Position numbers and translations under genes: made by a program. From contig NZ_FWYD01000006.1 in assembly GCF_900176485.1 (NCBI RefSeq), positions 1 through 64,000 on the forward strand: a stretch of 64,000 nucleotides of DNA, read 5' to 3'. This document shows positions 7,685 through 15,642 of this stretch, piece by piece (positions within the stretch are counted from its first letter, which is position 1; every line of letters starts with the position of its first letter). The DNA comes from Primorskyibacter flagellatus (lineage in GTDB: Bacteria; Pseudomonadota; Alphaproteobacteria; Rhodobacterales; Rhodobacteraceae). The notes under the pieces were generated by a model that saw only the letters and a list, made by a program, of their open reading frames with translations, was not told the origin of the DNA and ran no database searches.

Positions 7685-8070
7685 ATATCCAACGCCTCAT
7701 GTCCTCCACCCCGCTGCATGTGGCGGTCGGATTTTTGGCGATGGGCGGCTGGGCCGTATTCGCCAACGCAGGCCATGGCCTGCGCGCCATGCTGCTGGCC
7801 GGGCTGGTGCAGGGACTGATCTCGGGCGCGCTGACGCTGGGGCTGAAACGCTCGGTCGACTGGATGCGCCCGCGCATGGCGCGCGGACCTGGCTATTGGG
7901 TGCCGCCGCTGATCGCAATCTGCGGCTCGGCCCTGCTGTTGGTTCTGACGCATTGGTTGAGTGATACTCCGGAAATCGCGGCGACGATCGCGGTGCCACT
8001 CGGGGTGTCGCTAAGCTATATCTTTGCCTACAATATCCAGTGCCAGTACCGGAGCAGGAACAGAGGCTGA
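7681..8070 (+). CDS. Small membrane protein of the lipid operon, unknown function
   Basis: A 129-residue protein not recognised as a known enzyme. Three to four hydrophobic segments (about residues 11-28, 36-54, 75-93, 100-118) separated by a basic loop KRSVDWMRPRMARG. It begins with TTG at 7681, overlapping the cytidylyltransferase stop by 4 bases; an alternative ATG lies at 7699. Its fixed place between the cytidylyltransferase and the CDP-alcohol phosphotransferase suggests a part in the same lipid pathway, perhaps as a partner subunit (inference). Confidence 0.8.
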   Translation: MNIQRLMSSTPLHVAVGFLAMGGWAVFANAGHGLRAMLLAGLVQGLISGALTLGLKRSVDWMRPRMARGPGYWVPPLIAICGSALLLVLTHWLSDTPEIAATIAVPLGVSLSYIFAYNIQCQYRSRNRG

Positions 8071-8084
8071 CAGGAAATAAGCGC

Positions 8085-8732
8085 ATGGTTGATCTGAAAA
8101 ACCGCCGCCCGCTGGGCAGCCGTGATACGAAATGGGCCGCACGCTGTGCCGGTGCGCTTGCTGATAAGGGTGTGACGCCCAACGCTATATCGCAGGCCAG
8201 CATGGGGGCGGCGCTTGTGGCAAGCCTCGCCTTTGTGGCGAGCGGGTATGTGCAGGGCGCGGTGGGAGTCGGCGCACTTTTGGTCCTCGGCGCGCTTTGC
8301 TGTCAACTGCGGCTGCTGTGCAACCTCTTTGACGGGATGGTCGCGGTCGAAGCAGGGCGTAGCGCGCCTGATGGACCGCTTTGGAACGAGCTTCCGGATC
8401 GGGTTTCGGATCTGCTAATCCTTGCCGGGGTTGGTCTGGGCATCGGTCATCCTGCGCTTGGAATGGTGGCAGGTGCGATGGCAGTGCTGACGGCTTACAC
8501 CCGCGAGCTGGGTGCCGGGTTGGGCCTGCCGCCTGATTTCAGTGGCCCTATGGCAAAGCCGCAGCGCATGGCGCTGGTGACGGGCGCGGCGATTCTGGCA
8601 GTGTTCGAACCGCTGTTTGCGACGTCGGGCACCGTGCTGACTGCGGCGCTGTGGATCGTTGCCATTGGCGCGGGGTTGACCAGCCTCCGGCGTGCTGCGC
8701 GTATTCGCGCGGAGCTGTCGGAACGTGGCTAG
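8085..8732 (+). CDS. CDP-alcohol phosphotransferase family protein (YnbA-like), variant motif
   Basis: A 215-residue membrane enzyme family that swaps CMP of a CDP-linked lipid for an alcohol head group. The motif region reads NLFDGMVAVEAGRSAPDG then PLWNELPD, which aligns exactly in spacing with D..DG..AR(8)G...D...D, but the first and third Asp are Asn and the Arg is Val. The second Asp and the last, catalytic Asp remain. Five to six membrane helices follow. ATG 8085 is preferred over an upstream in-frame ATG at 8040 because it lies after the preceding stop and has CAGGAA upstream. Last gene of the operon; head-group substrate unknown. Confidence 0.85.
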   Translation: MVDLKNRRPLGSRDTKWAARCAGALADKGVTPNAISQASMGAALVASLAFVASGYVQGAVGVGALLVLGALCCQLRLLCNLFDGMVAVEAGRSAPDGPLWNELPDRVSDLLILAGVGLGIGHPALGMVAGAMAVLTAYTRELGAGLGLPPDFSGPMAKPQRMALVTGAAILAVFEPLFATSGTVLTAALWIVAIGAGLTSLRRAARIRAELSERG

Positions 8733-9103
8733 GGGCACCAACGAGTTTCGGGACCGGCTGCGGGTCATCAAAACGACATGTTGCAAGGCCATTGGGGAGA
8801 CTTGGCGCTTACGGATCAACAGCTATACGACCAGTTGGCTATGATGGCAGGTGAGCGGGACGATGAAGCCGCCCAGTCTTTCCACTTCGCCGCGAGAACA
8901 GTGTCCCGCGTGTTCAACAATGGTGACTGGGAACAGGGCGGGCGCTTGTTCGCCTTCCCTCTATGGACGAAAGGATAGGCCAGCGGAAGTGGTAAACCCC
9001 GTGTCTCGAGGGGCTTAGATAGGATGACAGCATTATAGGGCGTGTGTCCCACTTTGTGTCACACTCGACTATCTAGCCTATAACCCATTGATTTAGAATT
9101 AAA
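8733..9103. other. 371-base gap with one doubtful small frame
   Basis: An open frame of 66 codons (8778-8978, MLQGHWGDLALTDQQLYDQL) exists, but it has no recognised family, no clear ribosome site and a competing frame on the other strand. I do not call it a gene. The stretch 9000-9100 is AT-rich and borders tRNA-Cys, a usual target site for integrating elements, but no repeat of the tRNA 3-prime end was seen here. Confidence 0.4.
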
Positions 9104-9177
9104 TGGAGGCGAGTACCGGAATCGAACCGGTGTACACGGATTTGCAATCCGCTGCGTAACCACTCCGCCAACTCGCC
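9104..9177 (-). tRNA. tRNA-Cys (anticodon GCA)
   Basis: On the minus strand the 7-bp acceptor stem GGCGAGT/ACTCGCC closes a cloverleaf. The anticodon loop TTGCAAA gives anticodon GCA, the T-loop reads TTCGATT, the discriminator is U, and CCA is encoded (9104-9106). The gene is 74 bases including CCA. Confidence 0.97.
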
Positions 9178-9359
9178 GAATCCGTCGTTTCTTTAGACGG
9201 GTTGACGGATGGCTGCAAGGGGGATCAGGATTTCGTTTTGCAACTCGTTCGTCATCTGCATTGGCAGACAGGGCCGGTCAGGGGGGCGCACAGGCTTTGG
9301 TATCTGGAGCACCAATTATTGCTTTAGGATATCCCAACAAGCTTATCGCGCTACGCGTT

Positions 9360-10397
9360 TCAATCAGCGCGGCTCGATAGCGGCGCGGTGCTCTCGCGCG
9401 CGATCAGCGTCACGTCGAGAAGTTCCACCTCTGCCGCGGGAGCATTGTGCGCGTTGGTCATTTGTTCAAGCAGCAGCCGTGCGGCAGAGCGGCCAAGGCC
9501 GATCCGGTCCTGGCGGATCGTGGTAAGCGCCGGAACGTAGTGTTCGGCCTGATCAATGTCATCGAAGCCGACCACCGAGATGTCTTCGGGAACCCGCAAG
9601 CCGGCCGCGTTCAGCCCGGCGATCAAGCCAAATGCGACCTCGTCCGAGGCGCAGAATACTGCACTGGGCCGGTCCTGCATCGCGACGATTCGCTGCGCCG
9701 CCTCGCGGCCCGAACGCAAAGAGAAGTCACCGCGAATAATCCAGTCAGGGCGTTGCGGCAAGCCAAGGCGTTGCCTTTCGGCCAGCATGCCTTCGCGGCG
9801 CACATGAGTCAGGCGGTTGTCCGCAGGCCCGGTCACATGCGCTATGCGCCGGTGGCCCAACTCGTACAGGTGCTGGATCGCGATCTGCGCGCCCTTGTAA
9901 TTGTCGCTGCGGACCGATGGCATCGGGGCATCCTGCACCCATTCGCAGGCAAAGACGATCCTGTCGCCGACATTCTCGCGGGCGAATTCTGTCATGTCGG
10001 TCGTGGTGAGATTCCCGTCCAGCGAGATCATCCCGTCGATGCGGCCATCCAGAAAATAATCCGTTAGCCGCCGGTCATGTTCCGGCAGATGATTGGCATC
10101 GGTGATGAGCACCGAAAAATCACTGTCAGAAAATCCCTCGCTGATCCCTTCCAGGATCTTTGAAAAGAACGGATTTCCCAAGTTGGGAACCAGCACAAGA
10201 ATCGCATTGGCGCTTTTCTTGCGCAGGTTTCGCGCCGCGCGATTGACCCGATATCCGGTGCTGCGAACTGCCTCGAAAACGGCCTCTCGGGTGGGTTTGG
10301 TCAACAGATCCGGGTTGCTGAGCGCCCGGCTGACGGTTGCCGTCGATACCCCTGCCGCGCGGGCAACATCTTGAATACGGGGGGGCTTTTCACTCAT
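9360..10397 (-). CDS. LacI-family transcriptional regulator of the sugar operon
   Basis: A 345-residue repressor. The N-terminal LacI helix-turn-helix is IQDVARAAGVSTATVSRALSNPDLL (about residues 8-32) with the hinge helix RAARNLRK. A periplasmic-binding-protein-like sensor domain follows (LVLVPNLGNPFFSKILEGI, VVGFDDIDQAEHYVPALTTIRQ). The start at 10397 (MSEKPPRIQDV) is the family's usual start, although the frame is open upstream. Divergent from the ABC operon; two LacI-type operators lie in the shared region, so it should repress that operon, and perhaps itself, until a sugar or sugar derivative binds. The inducer is unknown; a xyloside is a guess from the GH43 gene. Confidence 0.95.
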   Translation of the reverse strand: MSEKPPRIQDVARAAGVSTATVSRALSNPDLLTKPTREAVFEAVRSTGYRVNRAARNLRKKSANAILVLVPNLGNPFFSKILEGISEGFSDSDFSVLITDANHLPEHDRRLTDYFLDGRIDGMISLDGNLTTTDMTEFARENVGDRIVFACEWVQDAPMPSVRSDNYKGAQIAIQHLYELGHRRIAHVTGPADNRLTHVRREGMLAERQRLGLPQRPDWIIRGDFSLRSGREAAQRIVAMQDRPSAVFCASDEVAFGLIAGLNAAGLRVPEDISVVGFDDIDQAEHYVPALTTIRQDRIGLGRSAARLLLEQMTNAHNAPAAEVELLDVTLIARESTAPLSSRAD

Positions 10398-10445
10398 GGA
10401 TTGACGGGTCACTTTTGGCCAAACACGATTTTTGACATGGACGGC

Positions 10446-10474
10446 TTGACACGAATCCGCCTCAGTCCGATTAT
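10446..10474 (+). promoter_or_regulatory. Sigma-70 type promoter of the ABC/GH43 operon
   Basis: TTGACA (10446-10451) is a perfect -35 box. After 17 bases GATTAT (10469-10474) serves as a -10 box (TTATAA at 10471 with 19-base spacing is the alternative). The first operator begins 4 bases further on, so bound repressor would cover the start site. Confidence 0.6.
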
Positions 10475-10477
10475 AAG

Positions 10478-10491
10478 TGTAATCGTTTACA
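10478..10491. promoter_or_regulatory. LacI-family operator O1
   Basis: TGTAATCGTTTACA fits the LacI-family consensus TGNAANCGNTTNCA at every position. It lies immediately downstream of the predicted -10 box. Confidence 0.8.
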
Positions 10492-10519
10492 TGGCAAGCA
10501 GAGTTGGTCTGACGTCGAA

Positions 10520-10533
10520 TGTAAACGATTACG
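10520..10533. promoter_or_regulatory. LacI-family operator O2
   Basis: TGTAAACGATTACG matches the same consensus except for the last base. Its centre is 42 bases from that of O1, four helical turns, so two dimers would bind the same DNA face or close a small loop. Confidence 0.75.
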
Positions 10534-10600
10534 CGGCGACCTAAGATCGCTTCAGATAATGCCGGTCCGGATCCATCCGCGCCGGAAGGGAGGAACAAAC

Positions 10601-11836
10601 ATGACTGCATTCCGCACTTTCTTCGCGGCCACCACGGCGCTTTGCGCGGGCACGGCAGCTTTTGCTGCTGACCTTGAGGTGACCCATTGGTGGACGTCCG
10701 GTGGCGAGGCCGCCGCCGTGGCCGAATTCGCCCGTGAGTTCGAGGCCCAGACAGATCACACATGGGTGGATGGTGCCATCGCCGGCGGGGGCGGCACGGC
10801 TCGTCCGGTGATGGTCAGCCGGATCATCGGCGGTGATCCGATGGGCGCCTTTCAGTTCAACCATGGCCGCCAGGCTGAAGAGCTGATCGAAGCGGGCCTT
10901 CTGCGCGACATGACGGATGTGGCCGAGGCCGAGGGCTGGAAGGACATCGTGAACCCGCCATCGCTGCTGGATGCCTGCACGGTGGACGGTCGGATCTATT
11001 GTGCGCCGGTCAACATCCACTCCTGGCAGTGGTTGTGGCTGTCCAATGCCGCGTTTGAAAAGGCCGGTCTGGATGTGCCAAGCAATTGGGATGAATTCGT
11101 CGCCGCTGGCCCCGCGCTGCGCGAAGCGGGCATCACGCCGATGGCGCTTGGCGGGCAACCCTGGCAAAGTTCTGGCGCGTTCAACGTGTTGATGGCAACG
11201 CTGGGCGGGCCGGATGTTCTTCAGAAGATCTATGGCGACGGCGATGCCGAAATGGCCGCGGGCGATGCGATGAAGCGCGTCTTCAAGGCGGCGGCCGACA
11301 TGCGCGAAATGGTGCAGGGGTCCAATGTGCAGGACTGGAACCAGGCGACCAACCTCGTCATCACCGATCAGGCCGGGGGTCAGATCATGGGCGATTGGGC
11401 GCAGGGTGAATTTGCCGTGGCCGGCGAGGTTGCAGGCGAAGATTACACCTGCCTGCCGGGCCTTGGTGTCAACGAGGTCATCTCGACCGGTGGGGATGCT
11501 TTCTATTTCCCCGTCGTGGATGACGAAGAGATCTCGGCCGCGCAGGATGCACTTGCCGCGACGCTGCTGAACCCGGAGACGCAAGTGGCGTTCAACCTCA
11601 AGAAAGGCTCGCTGCCGGTGCGCGCGGATGTTGACCTTGAGGCCGCAAATGACTGCATGAAAAAGGGACTGGAGATCCTCGCCTCGGGGGCGATCATGCC
11701 CGATGTGAACATGCTGAATACCGAGGACACGAATAACCAGCTCAACGATCTGTTTGTTCAGTTCTTTCAGGATACTTCAATCAGTGCCGATGATGCGCAG
11801 GCGCGCTTTGTCGATATCGTGGCAAACAAGGACTGA
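10601..11836 (+). CDS. ABC sugar transporter substrate-binding protein (CUT1)
   Basis: Periplasmic receptor of a carbohydrate importer, 411 residues. A Sec signal peptide (MTAFRTFFAATTALCAGTAAFA) with cleavage after AFA precedes the mature DLEVTHWWTSGGEAAAVAEF. It resembles the glucose/mannose-type receptors (GtsA-like: HWWTSGGE..AV, AGGGGTARPVM, later GDWAQGEF). The start at 10601 has a GGGAGGA site. First gene of an eleven-gene operon that includes two permeases, an ATPase and a GH43 enzyme, so the ligand may be a xyloside or other glycoside rather than glucose (inference). Confidence 0.93.
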   Translation: MTAFRTFFAATTALCAGTAAFAADLEVTHWWTSGGEAAAVAEFAREFEAQTDHTWVDGAIAGGGGTARPVMVSRIIGGDPMGAFQFNHGRQAEELIEAGLLRDMTDVAEAEGWKDIVNPPSLLDACTVDGRIYCAPVNIHSWQWLWLSNAAFEKAGLDVPSNWDEFVAAGPALREAGITPMALGGQPWQSSGAFNVLMATLGGPDVLQKIYGDGDAEMAAGDAMKRVFKAAADMREMVQGSNVQDWNQATNLVITDQAGGQIMGDWAQGEFAVAGEVAGEDYTCLPGLGVNEVISTGGDAFYFPVVDDEEISAAQDALAATLLNPETQVAFNLKKGSLPVRADVDLEAANDCMKKGLEILASGAIMPDVNMLNTEDTNNQLNDLFVQFFQDTSISADDAQARFVDIVANKD

Positions 11837-11918
11837 CCGCCACTCACGTCCGATGGGCCGGGCCGCGCCACGCGGTCCGGCCACTTTCACCTGACAATGC
11901 CACCACAGGGGGAGCGAT

Positions 11919-12809
11919 ATGGCCGCCACCCGACCGAACCGGCTGTTCCGGAATCTGACCGCCAAAATCGCCGCGATCCCGATGATCCTGACCGCTCTGG
12001 TCGTGTTTGTCGGGGGAACGGTCTGGACCGTGACCTATTCCTTCACCTCGTCCAAACTGCTGCCGAAAACCAAGTTCGTTGGTCTGGACCAGTATGAACG
12101 TCTTTGGAACACGCCGCGCTGGCTTGTGTCGATCGAGAACCTGCTGATCTACGGCATCTGCATGATGGTGCTGAGCCTCGTGATCGGCTTTGTGCTGGCG
12201 GCTTTGCTGGATCAGAAGATCCGATACGAGAATACGTTTCGCACGATCCTGCTTTATCCGTTTGCTTTGTCCTTCATCGTGACGGGGCTGGTGTGGCAAT
12301 GGCTGCTCAACCCCGATTTCGGCATCCAGAGCGTGATCCAGCGACTGGGCTGGCAAAGCTTTGATTTCGATCCGCTTTATAATGCCGATATCGTCATCTA
12401 CGGCGTGCTGATTGCCGGGTTGTGGCAAGGATCGGGGCTGGTGATGTGTCTGATGCTGGCGGGTCTGCGCGGCATCGACCAGGAGATCTGGAAGGCCAGC
12501 CGCGTGGACGGGATACCGGCGTGGAAAACCTATATCTTCATCGTCATTCCGATGATGCGCCCGGTGTTCATCACCACGCTTGTCATCATCGCCAGCGGCA
12601 TCGTGCGGCTTTACGACCTGATCGTGGCGCAGACCGGGGGCGGCCCCGGCATCGCATCCGACGTGCCCGCGAAATACGTCTATGACTACATGTTTCAGGG
12701 CCAGAATCTGGGGCAGGGCTTTGCCGCCTCGACGATGATGCTGCTCGCGGTTCTGGTGATCGTCGTGCCCTGGGCCTATCTGGAATTCGGAGGGAAAAAG
12801 CGTGTCTGA
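11919..12809 (+). CDS. ABC sugar transporter permease (MalF-type)
   Basis: A 296-residue inner-membrane permease of the CUT1 importer. About six membrane helices. The cytoplasmic EAA loop reads EIWKASRVDGIPAWKTYIFIVIPMM (about residues 187-211), which docks the ATPase. ATG 11919 follows a GGGGGAGCG site. It overlaps the next permease gene by 8 bases, so the two halves of the channel are made together. Confidence 0.95.
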   Translation: MAATRPNRLFRNLTAKIAAIPMILTALVVFVGGTVWTVTYSFTSSKLLPKTKFVGLDQYERLWNTPRWLVSIENLLIYGICMMVLSLVIGFVLAALLDQKIRYENTFRTILLYPFALSFIVTGLVWQWLLNPDFGIQSVIQRLGWQSFDFDPLYNADIVIYGVLIAGLWQGSGLVMCLMLAGLRGIDQEIWKASRVDGIPAWKTYIFIVIPMMRPVFITTLVIIASGIVRLYDLIVAQTGGGPGIASDVPAKYVYDYMFQGQNLGQGFAASTMMLLAVLVIVVPWAYLEFGGKKRV

Positions 12810-13743
12810 TCCTGCCACCATGTCTGCCGCCGTTGTCGGGTCGGACGCTGCATCCGGCGCGCTCTCCGGTCCGCGCGGACCCAAGCCGCGCCGCCGTTTT
12901 TCGCGCCGCAACGTGTTTATCTACGGCACGCTGATCGTCGTCGCGCTTTACTACCTGTTGCCGCTTTATGTGATGATCGTGACATCGCTGAAAGGCATGC
13001 CGGAAATCCGGCTGGGCAATATCTTTGCCCCGCCTGTCGAGGTCACGTTCCAGCCCTGGGTCAAGGCCTGGTCCGAGGCATGCACTGGCCTTAATTGCGA
13101 CGGGCTGAGCCGCGGTTTCTGGAATTCCGTGCGCATCACCGTGCCGTCGGTCCTGCTGTCCATCGCGATTGCGTCGGTGAACGGCTACGCGCTGGCCAAC
13201 TGGCGGTTCAAGGGTGCGGATGCGTTCTTTACCATCCTGATCTTCGGTGCCTTCATCCCCTATCAGGTCATGCTGTACCCGATCGTGATCCTGCTGCGCG
13301 AGATGGGGATCTACGGCACGCTGGGCGGGCTTGTGATGGTGCATTCGATCTTTGGCATGCCCATCCTGACGCTGCTGTTCCGCAACTACTTCACTTCGCT
13401 GCCGGAAGAGCTGTTCAAGGCCGCAAGGGTGGATGGCGCCGGGTTCTGGCAGATCTATCTTCAGATCATGCTGCCCATGTCCCTGCCGATCTTCGTGGTG
13501 GCGATGATCCTGCAAGTCACTGGGATATGGAACGATTTCCTGTTCGGCGTGGTCTACACCAAGCCCGATCTCTATCCGATGACGGTGCAGCTGAACAATA
13601 TCGTCAACTCGGTTCAGGGTGTGAAGGAATACAACGTCAACATGGCGGCGACGCTGCTGACGGGGCTTGTGCCGCTCGTCATCTATTTCGTCTCCGGAAA
13701 ACTCTTCGTGCGTGGCATTGCGGCCGGCGCGGTGAAAGGCTGA
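12802..13743 (+). CDS. ABC sugar transporter permease (MalG-type)
   Basis: Second channel subunit, 313 residues. It has a longer, Ala/Ser/Arg-rich cytoplasmic N-terminus (about 35 residues) and then six membrane helices, with the EAA loop EELFKAARVDGAGFWQIYLQIMLP near residue 220. The GTG start at 12802 overlaps the end of the first permease. Works with the receptor at 10601 and the ATPase at 13747. Confidence 0.94.
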   Translation: MSDPATMSAAVVGSDAASGALSGPRGPKPRRRFSRRNVFIYGTLIVVALYYLLPLYVMIVTSLKGMPEIRLGNIFAPPVEVTFQPWVKAWSEACTGLNCDGLSRGFWNSVRITVPSVLLSIAIASVNGYALANWRFKGADAFFTILIFGAFIPYQVMLYPIVILLREMGIYGTLGGLVMVHSIFGMPILTLLFRNYFTSLPEELFKAARVDGAGFWQIYLQIMLPMSLPIFVVAMILQVTGIWNDFLFGVVYTKPDLYPMTVQLNNIVNSVQGVKEYNVNMAATLLTGLVPLVIYFVSGKLFVRGIAAGAVKG

Positions 13744-13746
13744 GCA

Positions 13747-14841
13747 ATGCAAATGGACCCAAGCATCTCGATCAAGAACCTCAAGCTGAGCTTTGGCGCA
13801 GTCGAGGTGCTGCATGATCTGAACCTCGATATCGGCAAGGGCGAATTCCTTGTCCTGCTGGGATCGTCCGGCTGTGGGAAATCCACGCTATTGAACTGCA
13901 TCGCGGGGCTGCTGGACGTCACGGATGGTCAGATTCATATCGGCGGGCAGAATGTGACGTGGGAGGAACCGTCGAAACGCGGCATCGGCATGGTGTTTCA
14001 AAGCTATGCGCTTTATCCGCAGATGACGGTCGAGGGCAATCTCGCCTTCGGGTTGAAGAACGCCAAGATCCCCAAGCCGGAGATCAAGGAGCGCATCGCA
14101 CGCGCCGCCAAGACCTTGCAGATGGAGCCGTTGCTGAAGCGCAAGCCGGCGGCCCTGTCCGGCGGTCAGCGTCAGCGGGTTGCCATCGGCCGGGCGCTGG
14201 TGCGCGATGTCGACGTGTTTCTGTTTGACGAGCCGCTGTCCAACCTCGATGCCAAGCTGCGCGCCGATCTGCGGGTGGAGATCAAGCAGTTGCACCAGAC
14301 ACTGGGCAATACGATGATCTACGTCACCCATGACCAGATCGAGGCGATGACGCTGGCCGACCGTATCGCCATCATGCGCGGGGGCAGCATCCTTCAGCTT
14401 GATACACCCAAGGAGATCTACAACCGACCAGCCACAAAATATGTCGCCGAGTTCATCGGCTCGCCGACGATGAACTTTCTGGACGGACGGATCGAGGGCG
14501 GGGCCGCGCCGCGGTTTACCTCTGACGTCGCCAGCTTTGACCTTGCGGGCTATGAATTCACGCCGCAGGGGCCGCAGGCTGGCGACGCCTGGTTCGGGAT
14601 CAGGCCGGAACATATCATTGTCGGTCCCGAGGCAGCGCATTCGCCGTTCCAGCTTGAGGGGCAGGTCGAACTGGTAGAACCGCTCGGCTCTGACACTTTG
14701 GCGCGCGTTACCTCGGGCGGACAACGGTTGTGGGTGCGGATGGACGGCCAGGCCGACATCACCCCCGGACAAACCCTGCCGCTGGGCCTGACCCCGGCGC
14801 TTGCCAATATCTTCGACAAAACCACAGAGGCCCGCCTGTAG
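13747..14841 (+). CDS. ABC sugar transporter ATP-binding protein (MalK/UgpC type)
   Basis: ATPase that drives the importer, 364 residues. Walker A GSSGCGKST (about 39-47), Q-loop MVFQSYALYPQMTV, signature LSGGQRQRVAIGRAL, Walker B FLFDEPLSNLDAKLR and switch THDQIEAM are all intact. A C-terminal TOBE/OB region (from about 240) is typical of MalK-type subunits. It starts 3 bases after the permease; an alternative ATG lies two codons in, at 13753. The frame is whole. Confidence 0.96.
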   Translation: MQMDPSISIKNLKLSFGAVEVLHDLNLDIGKGEFLVLLGSSGCGKSTLLNCIAGLLDVTDGQIHIGGQNVTWEEPSKRGIGMVFQSYALYPQMTVEGNLAFGLKNAKIPKPEIKERIARAAKTLQMEPLLKRKPAALSGGQRQRVAIGRALVRDVDVFLFDEPLSNLDAKLRADLRVEIKQLHQTLGNTMIYVTHDQIEAMTLADRIAIMRGGSILQLDTPKEIYNRPATKYVAEFIGSPTMNFLDGRIEGGAAPRFTSDVASFDLAGYEFTPQGPQAGDAWFGIRPEHIIVGPEAAHSPFQLEGQVELVEPLGSDTLARVTSGGQRLWVRMDGQADITPGQTLPLGLTPALANIFDKTTEARL

Positions 14842-14878
14842 CGCGCCTTTCTGCCAACTAAAAACAGGACATTCCAAC

Positions 14879-15628
14879 ATGGATCTTTCGTTTCAACTTT
14901 ACTCCGCCCGCGATTTCACCCCGTGGGAGGATGTCATCAAAACAATCGCCGGGCTGGGTTACACTCAGGTCGAGGGGTTTGGCGGCGTCTATGAGGACCC
15001 GGCTGCCTTTCGGGCGCTGCTGGATGCCAACGGGCTGACAATGCCGTCGGGCCATTTTTTCCCGGTGGGCAATTTTGAATCCGAGATCGACAAGACACTC
15101 GCCACGGCAAAAACGCTGGGCATGCAGCGGTTGTTCTGCCCCGCGCCGGAGGATGCCTATCGCAACGGCGCCGATGCGGAAGCCTGGGTCGGGTTGGCGA
15201 AACGATTGGAAGAGGCATCGAAGCGCGTGCAGGATGCGGGCCTGCGATTTGGCTGGCACAACCACCACTGGGAATTCATGCCGCTTGCAGATGGCACCAT
15301 CCCAATGCAGCTGATCCTCGACAACGCACCGTCCATCGAATGGGAAATGGACGTGGCCTGGGTGGTGCGCGGGGGCGGCGATCCGCTGGAATGGATTGCC
15401 GCCAACGCCGACCGGATCACCACCGCGCATGTCAAGGACATTGCACCCGCAGGGATGTGCGAGGACGAGGACGGCTGGGCCGATGTCGGCCATGGCACGA
15501 TGGACTGGCCCGCGCTGATGGACGCCCTGCGCAAGGCAGGATGCGATCTGTTCGTCGCCGAGCATGACAAACCCAACGATGCGCGCCGCTTTGCCGACCG
15601 TTCCATCGCCAGCTTCAAGACATATTGA
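14879..15628 (+). CDS. Sugar phosphate isomerase/epimerase-like TIM-barrel protein (first)
   Basis: A 249-residue member of the xylose-isomerase-like TIM-barrel (AP endonuclease family 2) superfamily. Seen: GWHNHHWEF, a metal-site strand typical of these enzymes, EMDVAWVVRGG, HVKDIAP, and GHGTMDWPALMDAL with a final VAEHDKP. These are the usual metal ligands (His, Asp, Glu). Members isomerise, epimerise or dehydrate keto-sugars; some act on 3-keto-glycosides together with Gfo/Idh enzymes. The direct neighbour is such an oxidoreductase. Substrate unknown. Start ATG 14879, 37 bases after the ATPase. Confidence 0.85.
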   Translation: MDLSFQLYSARDFTPWEDVIKTIAGLGYTQVEGFGGVYEDPAAFRALLDANGLTMPSGHFFPVGNFESEIDKTLATAKTLGMQRLFCPAPEDAYRNGADAEAWVGLAKRLEEASKRVQDAGLRFGWHNHHWEFMPLADGTIPMQLILDNAPSIEWEMDVAWVVRGGGDPLEWIAANADRITTAHVKDIAPAGMCEDEDGWADVGHGTMDWPALMDALRKAGCDLFVAEHDKPNDARRFADRSIASFKTY

Positions 15629-15642
15629 AAGAGACCGACACC

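Noticed and set aside
8778-8978. A 66-codon open frame between the lipid operon and tRNA-Cys
   Set aside because: No ribosome site, no family and a rival frame on the other strand.
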